Below are positions 45,350 to 57,514 of a stretch of DNA of 64,000 nt, in pieces. The notes below the pieces were generated by a model, which ran no database searches, was not told the origin of the DNA, and saw only the letters and a program-made list of their open reading frames with translations. Location: contig BCIH01000010.1 of assembly GCA_002897115.2 (NCBI GenBank), forward strand, positions 509,215 through 573,214. The letters are read 5' to 3'. The stretch comes from Prototheca cutis (taxonomy: Eukaryota > Chlorophyta > Trebouxiophyceae > Chlorellales > Chlorellaceae). A program made the position numbers and the translations under genes. The first letter of the stretch is position 1, and each line of letters starts with the position of its first letter.

Positions 45350-47492
45350 ATGGGTCCACGGACCCGAGCAAACTCTGGAGCGGCTTCGGGAAACTCCCCT
45401 AATGACAGCGTGCTCGAGCCGTTCTTCACCCCCGGCCGTCCCAGCACGGGGGGACTGGTGAGCCGGGCCCTCTCGTACGCCAGGATCCCCGGCAGCGGCG
45501 GGTCCATCACCGACGAGGCAGTGAGCGCGCCCTCCCGTTGGTACAGGTTCCGGTCGTGGCGCCTGGCAACCCTGTGCGTGGTGCTCCTGGTCTGCGCCTG
45601 GAACCTAGGTGGCCTGGCAAACTCTGGCAGCGCCGTCGTCGTCCGATCACCAGCCGAACAGCCCGTCCTCCAGGTACGAGGGCTTACTTGCTTGGCTTGT
45701 TATTGAGTCCGCTTGTGATGTGCATGTCTGTGTGCACGTGGGGGGAGGTGTTGGGACCCTTTGCGGCGCGCTGCTTTGTTGGCGCCATTGTGATGGATTT
45801 GCCTCAGGGAGCACCCTGGGCCCTAGCCCCCTCTCCCCCCTCGTCGATCGAAAGCCAACTCCCTCACCACAACACGAGCAGGCCGGGACGCTGGCCGGTC
45901 CCCCCGACGAGAACGCTGGCTCTGCGGCGGCTTCGGCCGCCAGCGGCTCGATTGCCGACTCGCTTCGAGATCGTCTGAACCGACTGATTGACGGAAATGC
46001 GACCAAGGCCATCCGGGAGTGGGTCTCTGCGGGCGGCAGCGAATCAGATGCAGCGAGTCAATCGTCTACTGCTGCTGCAGTCCCATCATCGCCCGTCGCG
46101 TCGCCCAGCCCGCCGGCCTTTGTCTTTGCCGAGCTCCCGCCGCCCGAGGTNTGGGACAAGAGCGCCGACGCCTGNGCCGCGGCCATGAACCTTCCCAAGG
46201 TCGCGATCCTGTTCCTGACCAAGGGTGACCTGTTCCACGCCAACGCCTGGCGGCTGTGGTTCCAGTCGGCCAGCGGCGTCCTGCCCGTCGACGTCGCGGC
46301 CGCCGCGCTGTGCGCCGGTGATGCTGCCTCGGCGCCCAAGCGCACGGACCTCGCGACGCTGTGCAGCCTGCAGCAGCTGGCCGCGCCCGACGCCAGCCCC
46401 GCGGAGCTGGCGGCTCGGGTGATCGATGCGCAGCACCTTTTTAATGTCTATGTGCATGCCCCCCCGGGAGTGGAGGACTCGTCGCTGGAGCCGCTGTTCC
46501 AGGGTCGCCTGGTGCCCCGCCGCGTGTCGGCGGCGTGGGGCAGCCACCAGCTGGTCGAGGCGGCGCGCAACCTGCTGCTCGAGGCGTACAAGGACCCTCT
46601 GAACCAGCGCTTCTTCCTGGCCAGCGAGTCGGATATCCCCTTGTACGACCCGCTGACGCTGTACCAGCAGCTGATGGCGGAGGGGGGTTCCCGGGTCAAT
46701 GGCTGCGCACACTCGCGCATGGACCGTCGGCGGTGGAGCTGGCGCATGCGGTCGGCGGCGCTCAAGGCGCACCACTGGCGCAAGGCGAGCCAGTGGTTCT
46801 CGCTCACGCGCGAGCACGCGCAGCTGGTGCTCGAGGACGTGGAGGTCTACCGTCGGTTCGAGGAGTACTGCCACCCGGGGTGGGACCCGGACTACCGCCG
46901 CGAGCGTGACTGCTTCTCCGACGAGCACTACATGCCCACGCTGTTTGCCGTGCACCGTGTCCAAACAGAAGCAAACTGCGGTGCCGTCGGCATCGCCGCC
47001 ACAAACTGGTCGGGCGGGCCCCACCCGCGGAGCTACACGCCGGAGGACATCACCCCGGCCCTCGTCCAGGACGCTCTGCGCTCGCCGGAGCTCGGCTGCG
47101 ACGCACACTCCGCCTGGGAATCGGCCCAAAAGATGTTTGTCAAGATCGACGAAGCCTTCAGCAGGTGGGGGGTGGGTTGTTTGAGAGTGGGGAAGAACGG
47201 CCTTGCAAGCCGCGCACACACTCTTGGTTGCAGTACAATGAACACCCGACCAACACGTCCCTCCATTCCAAAACTTTACGACGACAACAGTGGCTTTTGC
47301 AAGCTGGAGGTCCCCAGCTACGGCAGCCACCTCACGTCACTGTGCAAGCTCACGGCACGCAAGTTCCCAAAGACCACCGTGGCGGCCACGGAGAAACTGT
47401 TCACCGATTGCGATAATGGTCTCAACCTGCTCACACGGGGGGTGTGCATGGCCGGCGGGGCAGGGAACCCGGGTGAAGCCGGAACCCCTTGA
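45350..47492 (+). CDS. GT14 (core-2/I-branching type) glycosyltransferase A
   Basis: Three exons, 45350-45673, 45882-47164 and 47291-47492, give 602 residues. It is a type II membrane protein: a cytoplasmic tail of about 70 residues, then the anchor LATLCVVLLVCAWNLGGL, a variable Ser/Ala/Pro stem and the catalytic domain. Family motifs seen: KVAILFLTKGDLF, HLFNVYVHAPPGV, WGSHQLVEAARNLLLEAY, NQRFFLASESDIPLYDP, KAHHWRKASQWFSLTREHA, RRERDCFSDEHYMPTL, NWSGGPHPRSYTPEDI and a C-terminal Cys-containing ARKFPKTTVAATEKLFTDCD. These match plant DUF266/GT14 proteins, which act in the Golgi on wall polysaccharides or arabinogalactan proteins. The donor sugar and acceptor are unknown. Unlike its three neighbours it has only two introns. 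Ambiguous bases lie at 46151 and 46174. Confidence 0.9.
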
Positions 47493-48619
47493 GGCCATAT
47501 CCCCCCTTGCTCATAATTGTGCTCATCCTCTGTGACGCGTTCTGTTCCCACGCAGCGGCCGCTGCCGCCTGCATCCTAAGAAACCCTTCACTCATAGATT
47601 CTCATCCATCCGCATAGGACTTGTGCATCTGCACGCTCGCTTGCCCACATCAACCAGCTCAATTTGTTATCGGTTGGGTCGAGGCCCTGTGATTCTTCGT
47701 ATTTGTGTGTGAACATCATCACACAATCGCTGTGATGGGAAGTACAAAGGTCTTTGGGTGTGAGATCGGCTTGCCCGCAAGCGCGCCTCCCAGCGCTGGG
47801 CGGGCCCACGGCCAACGAGCGCCAGTGGCACAGATCGTTCTGTGTGCTGACTGTCCTTGATGAGCCGTGCGGTGGCATGCCGTGCAAGATCTTGGTCGAG
47901 TGAATTGCGGAAACGAGGGACTGCAATTGTCGGAAAGCATGTGGGTCTGTGGCGGTTCTTCCCGCTGCTGGCGCGTCCCCGGTCGGACTGCGGGAGCTGG
48001 GGTCCCGGTGTTATAGGGGCAGCCCCACGGTGTTTGCCTCTCGCGGAAAATCCATGGCTCACAAGCGCACATGGATACAGACGCTGCTGAAACATTTCAT
48101 TGTTGTTGAGTTGTTTAAACGAAAGTTCCTGTTGACCTGAGCCCCAAAGGGGCCACCGCATGCCTTGCTGCGACAGGAGCGGGCTGGACTCAGAGTTCCG
48201 AGTGCTGGCATACAACACCCCCGAGGAGACCACTGGTTTCGTTGTGACGACACGGATACTTCTAATGCACTGGTGCGCCGGTAACAGAATCTACAGGAGC
48301 GATTCTGCCCGCATCAGTCGAAGTAGGCGCCCTTGAGGGTTCGGCCGAGGCGGCCTGAGGGGGGGTGGCCCTTCCCAGGTGCCCTGGGAGGTCTGTGAGG
48401 CGTGTGCAAATTCGCCTGAACAATTGATCGGATCTTTCATACTATCATTACTAGCAGAATGGGCTGTTGAGTAACCCCGCTGGCGAGCGTTGTTCCCACT
48501 TCGACGTGGTCTAGGCATCCGGACTTGGCCGTTCTCTAGCCCGTTGTGCCACGGGCACCGGGCCAGGCCAGGAGGCGCCGTTGGAGTGTAGAGGGACCTT
48601 CCCCATCCCCTCAAGCTAA
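47493..48619. other. Intergenic between GT14 genes A and B
   Basis: 1,127 bases, the longest gap in the array. Several short minus-strand open frames overlap each other and none shows domain or splice support. It probably holds the 3' end of gene A and the promoter of gene B. Confidence 0.5.
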
Positions 48620-51600
48620 ATGCAGATTGTCCGAAAATCCAGCGGGGTGAAACATTCCCCCACCCGCAGCAGGCTGGTCGCCACCATGCGGGGGCGAACA
48701 GAACTGCTGTTCGGATGTCTGCTGATCTGCGCGCTTGTTTTCAGCAGCACTCTGTTCGTGTTGGGGTCGCCAAAATATTCATTCAAAGCTGTTCATGCTC
48801 CTGAGGTGGCAAGACAATTGAACACCACCGCAGCTAGCCGGGTGCGATCTTCGTTGTCGGTCGTGAGGGTTTGGGGACGTGGCACGGGCTGGGGGCGGAG
48901 GGCCAGCCTGGGGGCCTGGCTGGAACCCGCGGTCAACGTGTTTGCTAATGTCCCCCTCCTCAGGGTTTTCGTCCCTACCGTGTGGGATGCTGGAAGGAGT
49001 CCCTTGACTTGCATTTCTCCCCTTCCCTCGTAGGACAATGGCATGACGGTGGTGACAGTGAAGAGCCAGCAAGAAATGGAAATGGTGATCACACCCGAGG
49101 GTTCCGATGCCATTGCAAGGACACCGTACGCCATGCCAAACACGGCCGAGCTCATCCGGCCCTTTGTGCACGATAGGTCTCGGGACTCTTGTGCCGAGGT
49201 GCGTGGGTGGCTTGCCTCATGGGGTTGCAATTCACGTCTGAGGCGACTTTCTGCAGGTGCAGTGACGTCCATTTCATGATTTTGAGTTGCATTGGTGCTG
49301 GAGGCATGACATGNCGGTTCTTTTTTATCTGGGGGTGAACAACAGCAGAGCATTAGCTGAGATTCTGCGTCTGCCACGTCCCCCCCTCCCAAATGGCCGG
49401 ACATCTGCAGACGCTGGGCATCCAAAAGGTGGCATTGATGTTCCTGACACGGGGCCCGCTGCCCCATGCGCCGACCTGGCGGCTGTGGTTTGAGTCTGCC
49501 ATCGGCGTGCTGCCGGCTTCTGCTGTGCGCTGCCAGTGGGCATCCACGTCCGACGTCACAAATAACTGCCACAGCTGGATGGGGTCGGAGGAGGCCAAGG
49601 CACTGGCCGATGCGGAAGTCATCGACCAGCAACACCTCTTCAATGTCTACGTCCACATCCCCCCCACCGCCAACTGTGAGGGCATGGGGAGGGGTTGAAG
49701 GGGAGGGGAGTGAAAGACCATGGCCGCCAGTGTGGACGCCTCGTAGAGCTGCAGGGGCAGCAGTCGGAGATAAATCCCCCCCTTTTACAACCCCCCACCC
49801 ACCCACCAACGCACTGCAGTGACGGACGTGCCGCCATTGTTTCGGAGAAAGGTCTTGCGCAAGCGTGTGGAGACGCCGTGGGGCAGCATGGGCCTCGTCC
49901 ACGCCTCGCGCCTGCTGTTGTGGGAAGCCTACAAGGATCCAGCGAACACGAGGTGAGCACAAGCTGTCGCACATAGGGCGGTGCCGCTTGTTGTGCTGGG
50001 TCCCGTTGTGCTTGTCCCCAGTTCCGCTGGGAACGGCCCAGCGAGGCGCTCAGCCACCCATGCCTGCCGCAGGTTTGTTCTGGCGAGCGAGAGCGATGTT
50101 CCGCTGTACGACGTGCGGACGTACCACCACCAGCTCGTCAACGAACGGGCATCCCGGACATCGGCGTGCCGGCAGACAGCCAAGGATCTTTACCGATGGA
50201 ATGGGGCCATGCATGTGCGGGCGTGCGCCAGGGATGGATGTCACTCTTGACTCTGCGTGTCTTTGGGGGGTAGGGTTGGACGGCAATGGAAAGAGACGGG
50301 CAGTGAGGTTGCCATGAATGCAGACTGATTCCCTGGCGACTGCCTGACAGGAAAAACAGTGGGCTGTTGACTGCCCCGTATATGCATTGTATGGCAATTC
50401 CCGTTTACCACACAAACCTCTCCATGCAGTCGGAGGGCTTGCAATTGAAACACTTCCGGAAAGCCTCGCAATGGTGCGCCTTTGGGTTTGTTTGTTTGGG
50501 CTTTCTTTCTTTCTTTCTTTCTTTTTTTTGGGGGGGGCCTCAGCACAAAGCTGTGTGTAGGGGCCGCCTCTGCGATGACTTGCCATTGGGGGTGTGTATG
50601 ACTCGTTGAAATGCGGAGGCCGGGCCCGATCCTGCTTTTTGTGGGACACCACCAACGCACACATGGGCACAAGACCCACGTCTCATGGCAAACAGGTTCA
50701 CTCTGACGCGGGAGCATGCATTCGTGGTCCTTTCAGATGTCAACATCTTCAGGAAGTGCGTGCCATCCGTGGCAAGATGTGATTGGATATGCGCGGTGGT
50801 GGTCGGTGGGTGACGACCCAGGTGAGGTCTGTCGCAGGGAACGCCAACCCCAGGCCAACTCTCACTCCCCTGTCTGCCAACGCCCCTTCAGGTTTGAGTC
50901 ATACTGCTTCAGTGGCTTTGACCCCGACATCAACAGGTGGCGAAATTGCTATGGGGATGAGGTGCGATGGGGAGGAGGTTGTGAGGGCGCGCCATGGGCG
51001 AACAATTGGAAGGAAGCGCACACATTATTGGACCGGGATAGCAGTGTTGCCGGCCAGGCATTGGCACGACTCCGCGGAACAGGATGCCCTTTCCAGCGAG
51101 TGCCTGGAGACTGCAGGACTGGTCCTTGTCGCATTGTCCATGAAACAACCGTCTTTTCATTCAAACACTCTCGTCGCCTTGCACAGCACTACTTGCCGAC
51201 TCTGCTGGCGGCCAGGGGCATGCAGCAGAACGTGAACTGCGACGTTTGGGGGGTGTCATCGGTGGACTGGGGACAGGGCGGTGCCCATCCGCGGGCATAC
51301 AAGTGAGTCGAGGCGGTTTGGAAGGGGAGGGGTGGCTGCGCAGTCGGTGTCGATGCCCCGATCCGGGGTTTTGAGGGTTGACGGTCTGGGGAGCGATGCT
51401 GACAGGGAGTGAAAAATGACTGGGAACTGTTTGCTCGCAGGCGGGGCAGGCCTTGCATGCCTGGGCCTGGGCCGGCCTGTCGCTGCTGAAACGGAATGCG
51501 AATGCGCTCGGGTGCACCTGCTGGCATGGATGGCATTGAATGCTGAGGGGGCAGCCACGCTAATCCCACCATGCAGGCCCGAGAATGTCACCGAGGAGTT

Positions 51601-52032
51601 GATTGCGTCCATCCGGACGCGGATCGCGGGATGCGGGTCTGCCCAGGCCATTCAGGTCGCAGCGGAACAGTATGAACTCTTCCAAGACAATATCCTGCCC
51701 AACAGGTTCGTGTGTCAGATTGCGGCGCAGGGGATCGGGGTGTGCATGTGTGGTGCGTGCATGTTGTTGAGTGCGATGCCACCCGAGAGTTGCTCAGTTG
51801 CTGGGCATTGCCCAACACCCTCCCCCTGAACCCTCCCCCCCCCCCACCACCACGCACACACAGCACGACATATGACTGTTCACGGGCAGAAGAGGCAACC
51901 CCCGTGATGAAGTCGATCTGCCACCTAAATGCACGTAAGTTCCCACCGGACACGGCGGAAACCGTCACGCAGGTGTTTACAAACTGCAGCTCCGCTCTCC
52001 GCCTGTTGCCGCCGGCACTCTGTGCCGCCTAG
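48620..52032 (+). CDS. GT14 (core-2/I-branching type) glycosyltransferase B
   Basis: Eleven exons in phase: 48620-48841, 49034-49198, 49411-49675, 49820-49952, 50073-50214, 50430-50473, 50696-50755, 50892-50961, 51187-51302, 51577-51705 and 51864-52032 (504 residues). The anchor TELLFGCLLICALVFSSTLF follows a short basic tail, predicting a Golgi type II protein. Catalytic-domain motifs: KVALMFLTRGPLPHA, HLFNVYVHIPP, PWGSMGLVHASRLLLWEAYK, RFVLASESDVPLYD, LKHFRKASQW/FTLTREHA, NCYGDE/HYLPTLLAARG and GGAHPRAYKPENVTEEL. The C-terminus ends in the shared ARKFPPDTAETVTQVFTNCS. Exons as short as 44-70 bases encode the region between the SESD and DEHY motifs. An N at 49315 is intronic. Confidence 0.9.
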
Positions 52033-52581
52033 AACGTGTGTCTTCTTGCTTTGTTGGTGCTTCCTTTCATGTAACGATTTGGACATTAAGAGGAATGTGA
52101 GTCCAGCCGCTGCCTCCAACCTGTTAGCCGCCAGTACAACGGCAAGCAGCTTGCCAGGGTTTCACTGGAGCCCCAGTGCGCTACCAAAAACATCCAGGAT
52201 CCGTCATGCATAAGCCCCGTGGCATGCGCCTAGTGGCTTTACCAGCGACTCAGCGGCGAGGGAGGGAGTTTTGTCACTTGAACCGGAAGAGGGGCCGGTT
52301 AGGGAGCGGTCGCCTTTCGAGCCGCCTCGCGGATCCATCCGCGAGTTCGAATGGAGACGGGTGGTCACCAAGTGCATGGCCAAACGATGCGAGCTGCACA
52401 TTCACAAGAATTGTACTTTGATTTACATGATTTACAGATACCCGATGGCGATGAAAGAGAGATTGCGTGGCGCAAACTAATGCCCAGGATCGCGGCTCGG
52501 GAGGGAAGGCGGAGGTTCCCGGGGGGACTGGGCAGTTGAAGATACAGCCGCTGTCAAGCCCTGGGCCATTTGCTCTGTGGG
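52033..52581. other. Intergenic between GT14 genes B and C, with palindrome
   Basis: 549 bases. A near-perfect palindrome at 52326-52345 has 9-base arms CTCGCGGAT and ATCCGCGAG around a CC spacer, about 240 bases upstream of the gene C start. No gene seen. Confidence 0.55.
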
Positions 52582-55266
52582 ATGTTGGTCAAAAAGAGCA
52601 TGTACAATGCGGTCGGTAGCCTGCCGAAGCCCCATGCCAGTCGCCGATCGCTGGTGCTGTCTGTCCTGGCGCTGCTGTCCATGGTGTACACGGTGTCCAT
52701 CTTCAGCGGCGGCCACCCGCCCCCAGAGTCCACCCCCGGCACCCGGCCCTTCACAACCGAGGATCTGGCACTCATCATGAACGGCACATACGAACTGAAG
52801 GGCGTGGAAGACCACGTGTGGGGCCTGCCCCGCAGGACCTTCCTCATGCCCGACACTGGTTACCTGCGCCCGCCCGAGGTCATGACAGGCTATGCCAACA
52901 ACTGTCAAAAGGTATGTGTGCTCAAGGTGGAGGCACATATTACGTGGGGGGACATTGCTGCGCAATTTTCAGCCGTTCCCACCCCTCGCTTTTCTTCTTT
53001 ACCTCTCTCTCAACCCCTCTCTCACAAACACGCGCACACAATGCACGCATACATGGCGTCGTCCTCGTCATGCAGGTGCTGAGGACGCCCAAGGTCGCGC
53101 TGCTGTTCCTGACTCGGCAGGACCTTGTGCATGGCGGGGTGTGGGCGCGGTGGTTTGCGTCAGCGGTGGGCCTGGCGCCCAACATGGTGGCGAAGACGCC
53201 CGAGGAGGAGGCCGACATCCGGCGGCGGCTGTCCGGGATGCTGGCGGCCTGCGATGTGAATATGACGCCGGGGATGGCCATGAAGCGGCCGGCGGATGAG
53301 ATTATAGCCCTGCAAAACTTGTTCTCCGTGTATGTCCACGCGCCACCCGACGTCTCTGGTGCGTTTGGGGGAGAGATTTCGGGGGCCAGATTTGAGAAAT
53401 GAGAGTGAGCCTGGGAACTACCAGTCCAATGCCACCATACAATGCACCCTCTCAGTGTGCACAAATAAAAACGTAAAACACAGATGGAGACATCCATCCA
53501 CTGTTCTCACGGTACCTCATCCCGCACCGGACCGTAACGGAGTGGGGCCGAGCCTCCATCACCCTGGCCTCTCGTCTGCTGGTCTGGGAGGCCTTTCGTG
53601 ATCCGCTCAACACCAGGTACAGGAGGGCGGATGGACTGGGTACACAAGGGCGATAGGGTTGCGCTGCTGCTGCTGAAGGGAAGGAAGTGACAGAAGCTCT
53701 GCCGACCTTTTGCCAGCTGGCAGGAGGTGCAGCCGACTGCACCGGCAACTCCTTCCCCATGCCATTCCCTGGTCATTCTCAATCATCCAGGTTTTGCCTG
53801 ATCAGTGAGTCGGACGTCCCGATCTACCACCCGGTGGCCTTTTATGAGCAGGTCCGTACTGGTGCCTCATTTGCGTGTGTCTCTCTTGGGGCTGGAAGCG
53901 TGCAGGAGGGGATGCCCAAAACCTGTTCTTGCCCAATCCAGTATGTTCATCTACGAGTGGCGCATTGGCAGACCTGCAAATGCTCCATGTCAATGACGCA
54001 GCTCATGGCGGAGGAGGAGTCCCGGGTGTCTGCCTGCCAGACTGCTTCGGTGGATGCACAGCGCATGGCCCCCGAGATGGAGTCACCGGTGCTCAGGCGG
54101 CATCACTGGCGGAAATCCATGACATGGTTCATGCTCCAGCGCCGTCACGCGGCGCTGATGCTGCACGACACGCACGTCTTCCGACAGTGCGTCTGACGGT
54201 GTTTGTGACTGGGGGGGGGGGGGGGGGGGGCATCATTCTGCTACCAAGCCAAGGTTGTGCTGCGTCCTGCATGCCGCACGCTCACTAGCAATGCCAATCC
54301 CACCGGTTTGCTTTGCAGGTTTGAGCGCTTCTGTCGGAGCGACATGCATGTGCCGGGGACGACCAAGAAACGCGGCTGCCTGGCGGATGAGGTGGGTGCG
54401 TGTTGTCTGTTGGCAGGGGCTTGAGCCTCGAGGCTGTTGGGCCCAGGGTGAAGGAAGGAAGAGGAGCAGAGCACAATGCCGTTGTTGCTGCTGCCATGTG
54501 TTGCCCTGTCAGATCGGGTCCCCACCCCCCCCCTCCTTCCACCCCCACCACCCTTCCCTACCCCAACCAATGGGTTCCGAATGATCCCCCTCACCCCTTT
54601 TCCCCACACCCCTGCAGCATTATCTGGCGACGCTGTTTGCAGTGCATGGTGTGCAGACGAGCAGCAACTGCCTGGCCCGGTCCTTGTCCTGGGACGACTG
54701 GAGTCGGGGGGGTGTCCACCCCCGGACATTCACGTACGTTGGCGGCAGTTGGGTGGGGCGCGAGGTATTTGGTCTTTGCCGGCTTGTGGACCACCCACCC
54801 TGCAAAAGAGGTGAAGGGGGGGGGGGCTTCTGATGCTCAGGTTCTCAAGGCCCCTGGCCCTCTCCCAAAGCAGTCACCCACAACCCATGATCGGTGCAGG
54901 GCCGATGAACTGACCCCGGAGCTGGTGGAGTCGGCACGCCGTGGGACCAACACTTTTCTGGCGGGTGTGTCAGGGAACTACCGCGGCGACTTGAATTGCT
55001 CGCACGCACAGCTCCGGCGCACAGCGTGGTCGAGCGTGTCGACGCTGAGGGAGCTGTCGGTCCAGGCTTTCCGCCCGTCACCAGGGGCCGGCGCCGATGC
55101 CGGGCCGACGCGGGCTCTGCCGCCGTGGTGCCGCCTGCTGCTTCGCAAGGTCCCGGAACACAGCGCGGCAGCTGCGGCAAACCTGCTCGTCGGCTGCGCT
55201 GCCCAGGCTGCGGGTGTCGATGTCGTCGACAAGGCACTGTGTGTGACGTTGCCCACTCCGGTGTGA
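52582..55266 (+). CDS. GT14 (core-2/I-branching type) glycosyltransferase C
   Basis: Eight exons in phase: 52582-52911, 53076-53358, 53484-53616, 53791-53851, 54002-54186, 54319-54391, 54618-54733 and 54900-55266 (515 residues). Signal anchor: LVLSVLALLSMVYTVSIFSG. Motifs: KVALLFLTRQDLVHGGVWARW, NLFSVYVHAPPDVS, RFCLISESDVPIYHP, LRRHHWRKSMTWFMLQRRHA, GCLADE/HYLATLFAVHG and DWSRGGVHPRTFTADELTPEL. This is the most divergent of the four. The acceptor-side Trp region reads WGRASITLASRLLVWEAF. The last exon encodes a longer Cys-containing tail without the ARKF block, ending KALCVTLPTPV. Some introns interrupt the same codons as in genes B and D (for example just before R-F-x-L-x-SESD). Intron 5 contains 20 G at 54211-54230. 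Confidence 0.88.
54211..54230. repeat. 20-bp poly-G tract in GT14-C intron
   Basis: Twenty consecutive G on the sense strand, starting about 25 bases after the exon 5 donor. Confidence 0.93.
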
Positions 55267-56282
55267 AGATCCAGAGAAGCCTCCTCCCCTCTGGAGCCCT
55301 GTGGCAACCGTGACCTGGTTTTGTCACGTGGCCATCAAAAGCCGCACCCGGGATCCGGAAGCGGCAACCGTGATTGATCATCGTCGGCACGCTGGCCGCC
55401 CGCCCCCCCTCCCCCCAAAGAAAAATGAAAGAACTCTTAAAAACGAACTGATTAGACCCCTTTCCACGTGATAATATCTGCAGAATTCGCTGCGTAGAAT
55501 GTGCGACTGCTCATTCCTCCCGGCTCCTTGCCGGCACTCGTGATGTGAAGGCACATCCCCTTTGTGCCTCGACCCAAACCCCCGCATAAGCTGTGCTCGC
55601 TCTTTCCGCCAGAGGCAGATGGCCACCTCACGCCAGCCATGCTTGCTTCCGGCCCCCATGGCAGCTGTGCACAGTGGTGTTGGACCCACCCAAGGCAGCG
55701 ACAGCGATAGTTGCCCATGCGTATGCCTCCATCCCACCTCCGCCCTCCTCCAATGGATTCTGTGTCATCCGAACGCTGCGTGCTTGCTGCGTGCGCCCAC
55801 GCTGTGTTTGATTCTCGATGCCCAAGAGGCACCCGTCCTTTGGGCCCTTCTGCGAGCGCGCATTGCGGCTTGCAATTGAAATGTCTGCTGTAGGGTTTAG
55901 TTTCGACACGTGTGCATGCAACAGATGTGTAAACTCCTGCGTCCATGCGCATGTCAGCTTCGACATCTGCGTTGCAAGGCCTTGTCTCCGTGAGCCGGGT
56001 GGGCCCAGATGGATTTGCTGGGTGGATCACGGGGTGATCTTTTGGTCCGAGCTGGCGGTCCGAGAAACAGATCAACAGGGGACGACAACGGCTTCCATAT
56101 CTGTGCATGTGCATTGAACTTCATTATAACTCTGTAGGAGAAGGACTATGTAGCTGGAGGCTCCGTGAAGAAAGGCTGAGGCCATTCGCCTTTGAACAGG
56201 CTCCTTTTTGGCAGGCCCACGGTGTACCCTGGCGGGGCACAGGGGATCTCTGGGGCCTGCCGCCAAGGGGGCCCTTGGAACC
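55267..56282. other. Intergenic between GT14 genes C and D
   Basis: 1,016 bases. Just after the gene C stop, an 11-base word, ggcaaccgtga, occurs twice about 60 bases apart, and CGTGAC/GTCACG form a small inverted repeat. No gene seen. Confidence 0.5.
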
Positions 56283-57483
56283 ATGTCCATTCGTCGAGTC
56301 GTGTCCCTTACAGACACCAAAGGCGAAGAACATGAGAATGCGGAGGAGGTTCGGCAACCCAGCAGGGGTTACCTGGGCCCGATGGCGGGGCTGGCTGCTT
56401 CAGAGGCCTCGGCACGCAACCTTGTCAGTGCCGCCGTAGCCTCAGTGATCCTGGTGCTCTTGATAGTCATGGCACACTCTTGGAAGTACAGAGATGTGAT
56501 GCCCTCCGCTCTTGAAGGCCTGGACTTTGTGGTGAGCGGGGGACCACTTTGGAGTGGGCCTGGCGGCTTGCACGTCAGCGTGCCAGCGCCAGGCGTCAGC
56601 ACCATGTGCATGTTGATCACCGTGCTTCCCACTCATATGCAGGATGCGGATCAAATAAATGCAGCCCGTGGGAAACGGTTTGCCTATGCCGCAAACTTCA
56701 CAGCCATTTTGAACGTGGCGGCTGCACAGCAGGCTGATGCGGCGGGGCGGAAGGCCGGACCGGCAGTGGCAGTGCTGCCAAGGCCCTCGGTCTGGGATGA
56801 CCGCGTGGACACCTGTAACCGGGTGGGTTGGGAAGGAAAGGCAGGCGCTCTGGGTGTCTGCCTACGCTGGACTGTCTCTGACTATGTCGAACACACTGGG
56901 ATGGAAAGCTAAAAATTGCCAACTTTTCATCCTGCAAACCATCCACATCCATTTTCCTGTGCAGGCCCTGAAACTCGACAAAGTAGCGCTGATGTTCCTG
57001 ACGCGAGGAGACCTGTTCCACCACCAGATGTGGAGCGCCTGGTTCAGGTGAGTGCTGTTACATTTGGACTTTGGTGGTCGTTGGGTGGGGCATGTTTGAT
57101 CTCTGATGCTGGTGCTTTGGGCGTCCCTAGGGTCTGGCGTGGCCGCTTTGCAGGTCCTTGATGTCGCGTGCCTGTACGCTGCAGCGGCGGAGCGGCAGGG
57201 AGCTCTCGGATCCGGTGCCCAGCTCCTTGGCCCCAACTCCCTGCAGGTCCATCGCCGGGGTCGTGCCCAAGACCAACGTCGCTGAATCCATGTGTGCCTG
57301 GGCAGAGGATGACGAGAACCCAGAGGATGATGGCAGCTTTGCAGCGGCAGCATGCCGGATGAGTATGGGGATTGATGCGGATGAAGCAGACTCCCTTCCC
57401 GAAGCAAAAGTGCTGGACAGGCAGCTTCTGTTCAGTGTCTACATCCACGCGCCACCGGATGTCGCAGGTGGGATTTGTCTGTC

Positions 57484-57514
<31 letters not shown>

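Noticed and set aside
46086..47330. 414-codon open frame on the minus strand
   Set aside because: It is antisense to the large exon of GT14 gene A, which carries clear family motifs in the sense frame.
52326..52360. Hairpin followed by gttcgaat, resembling a tRNA arm
   Set aside because: No acceptor stem, D-arm or anticodon arm can be drawn around it at the right spacing.
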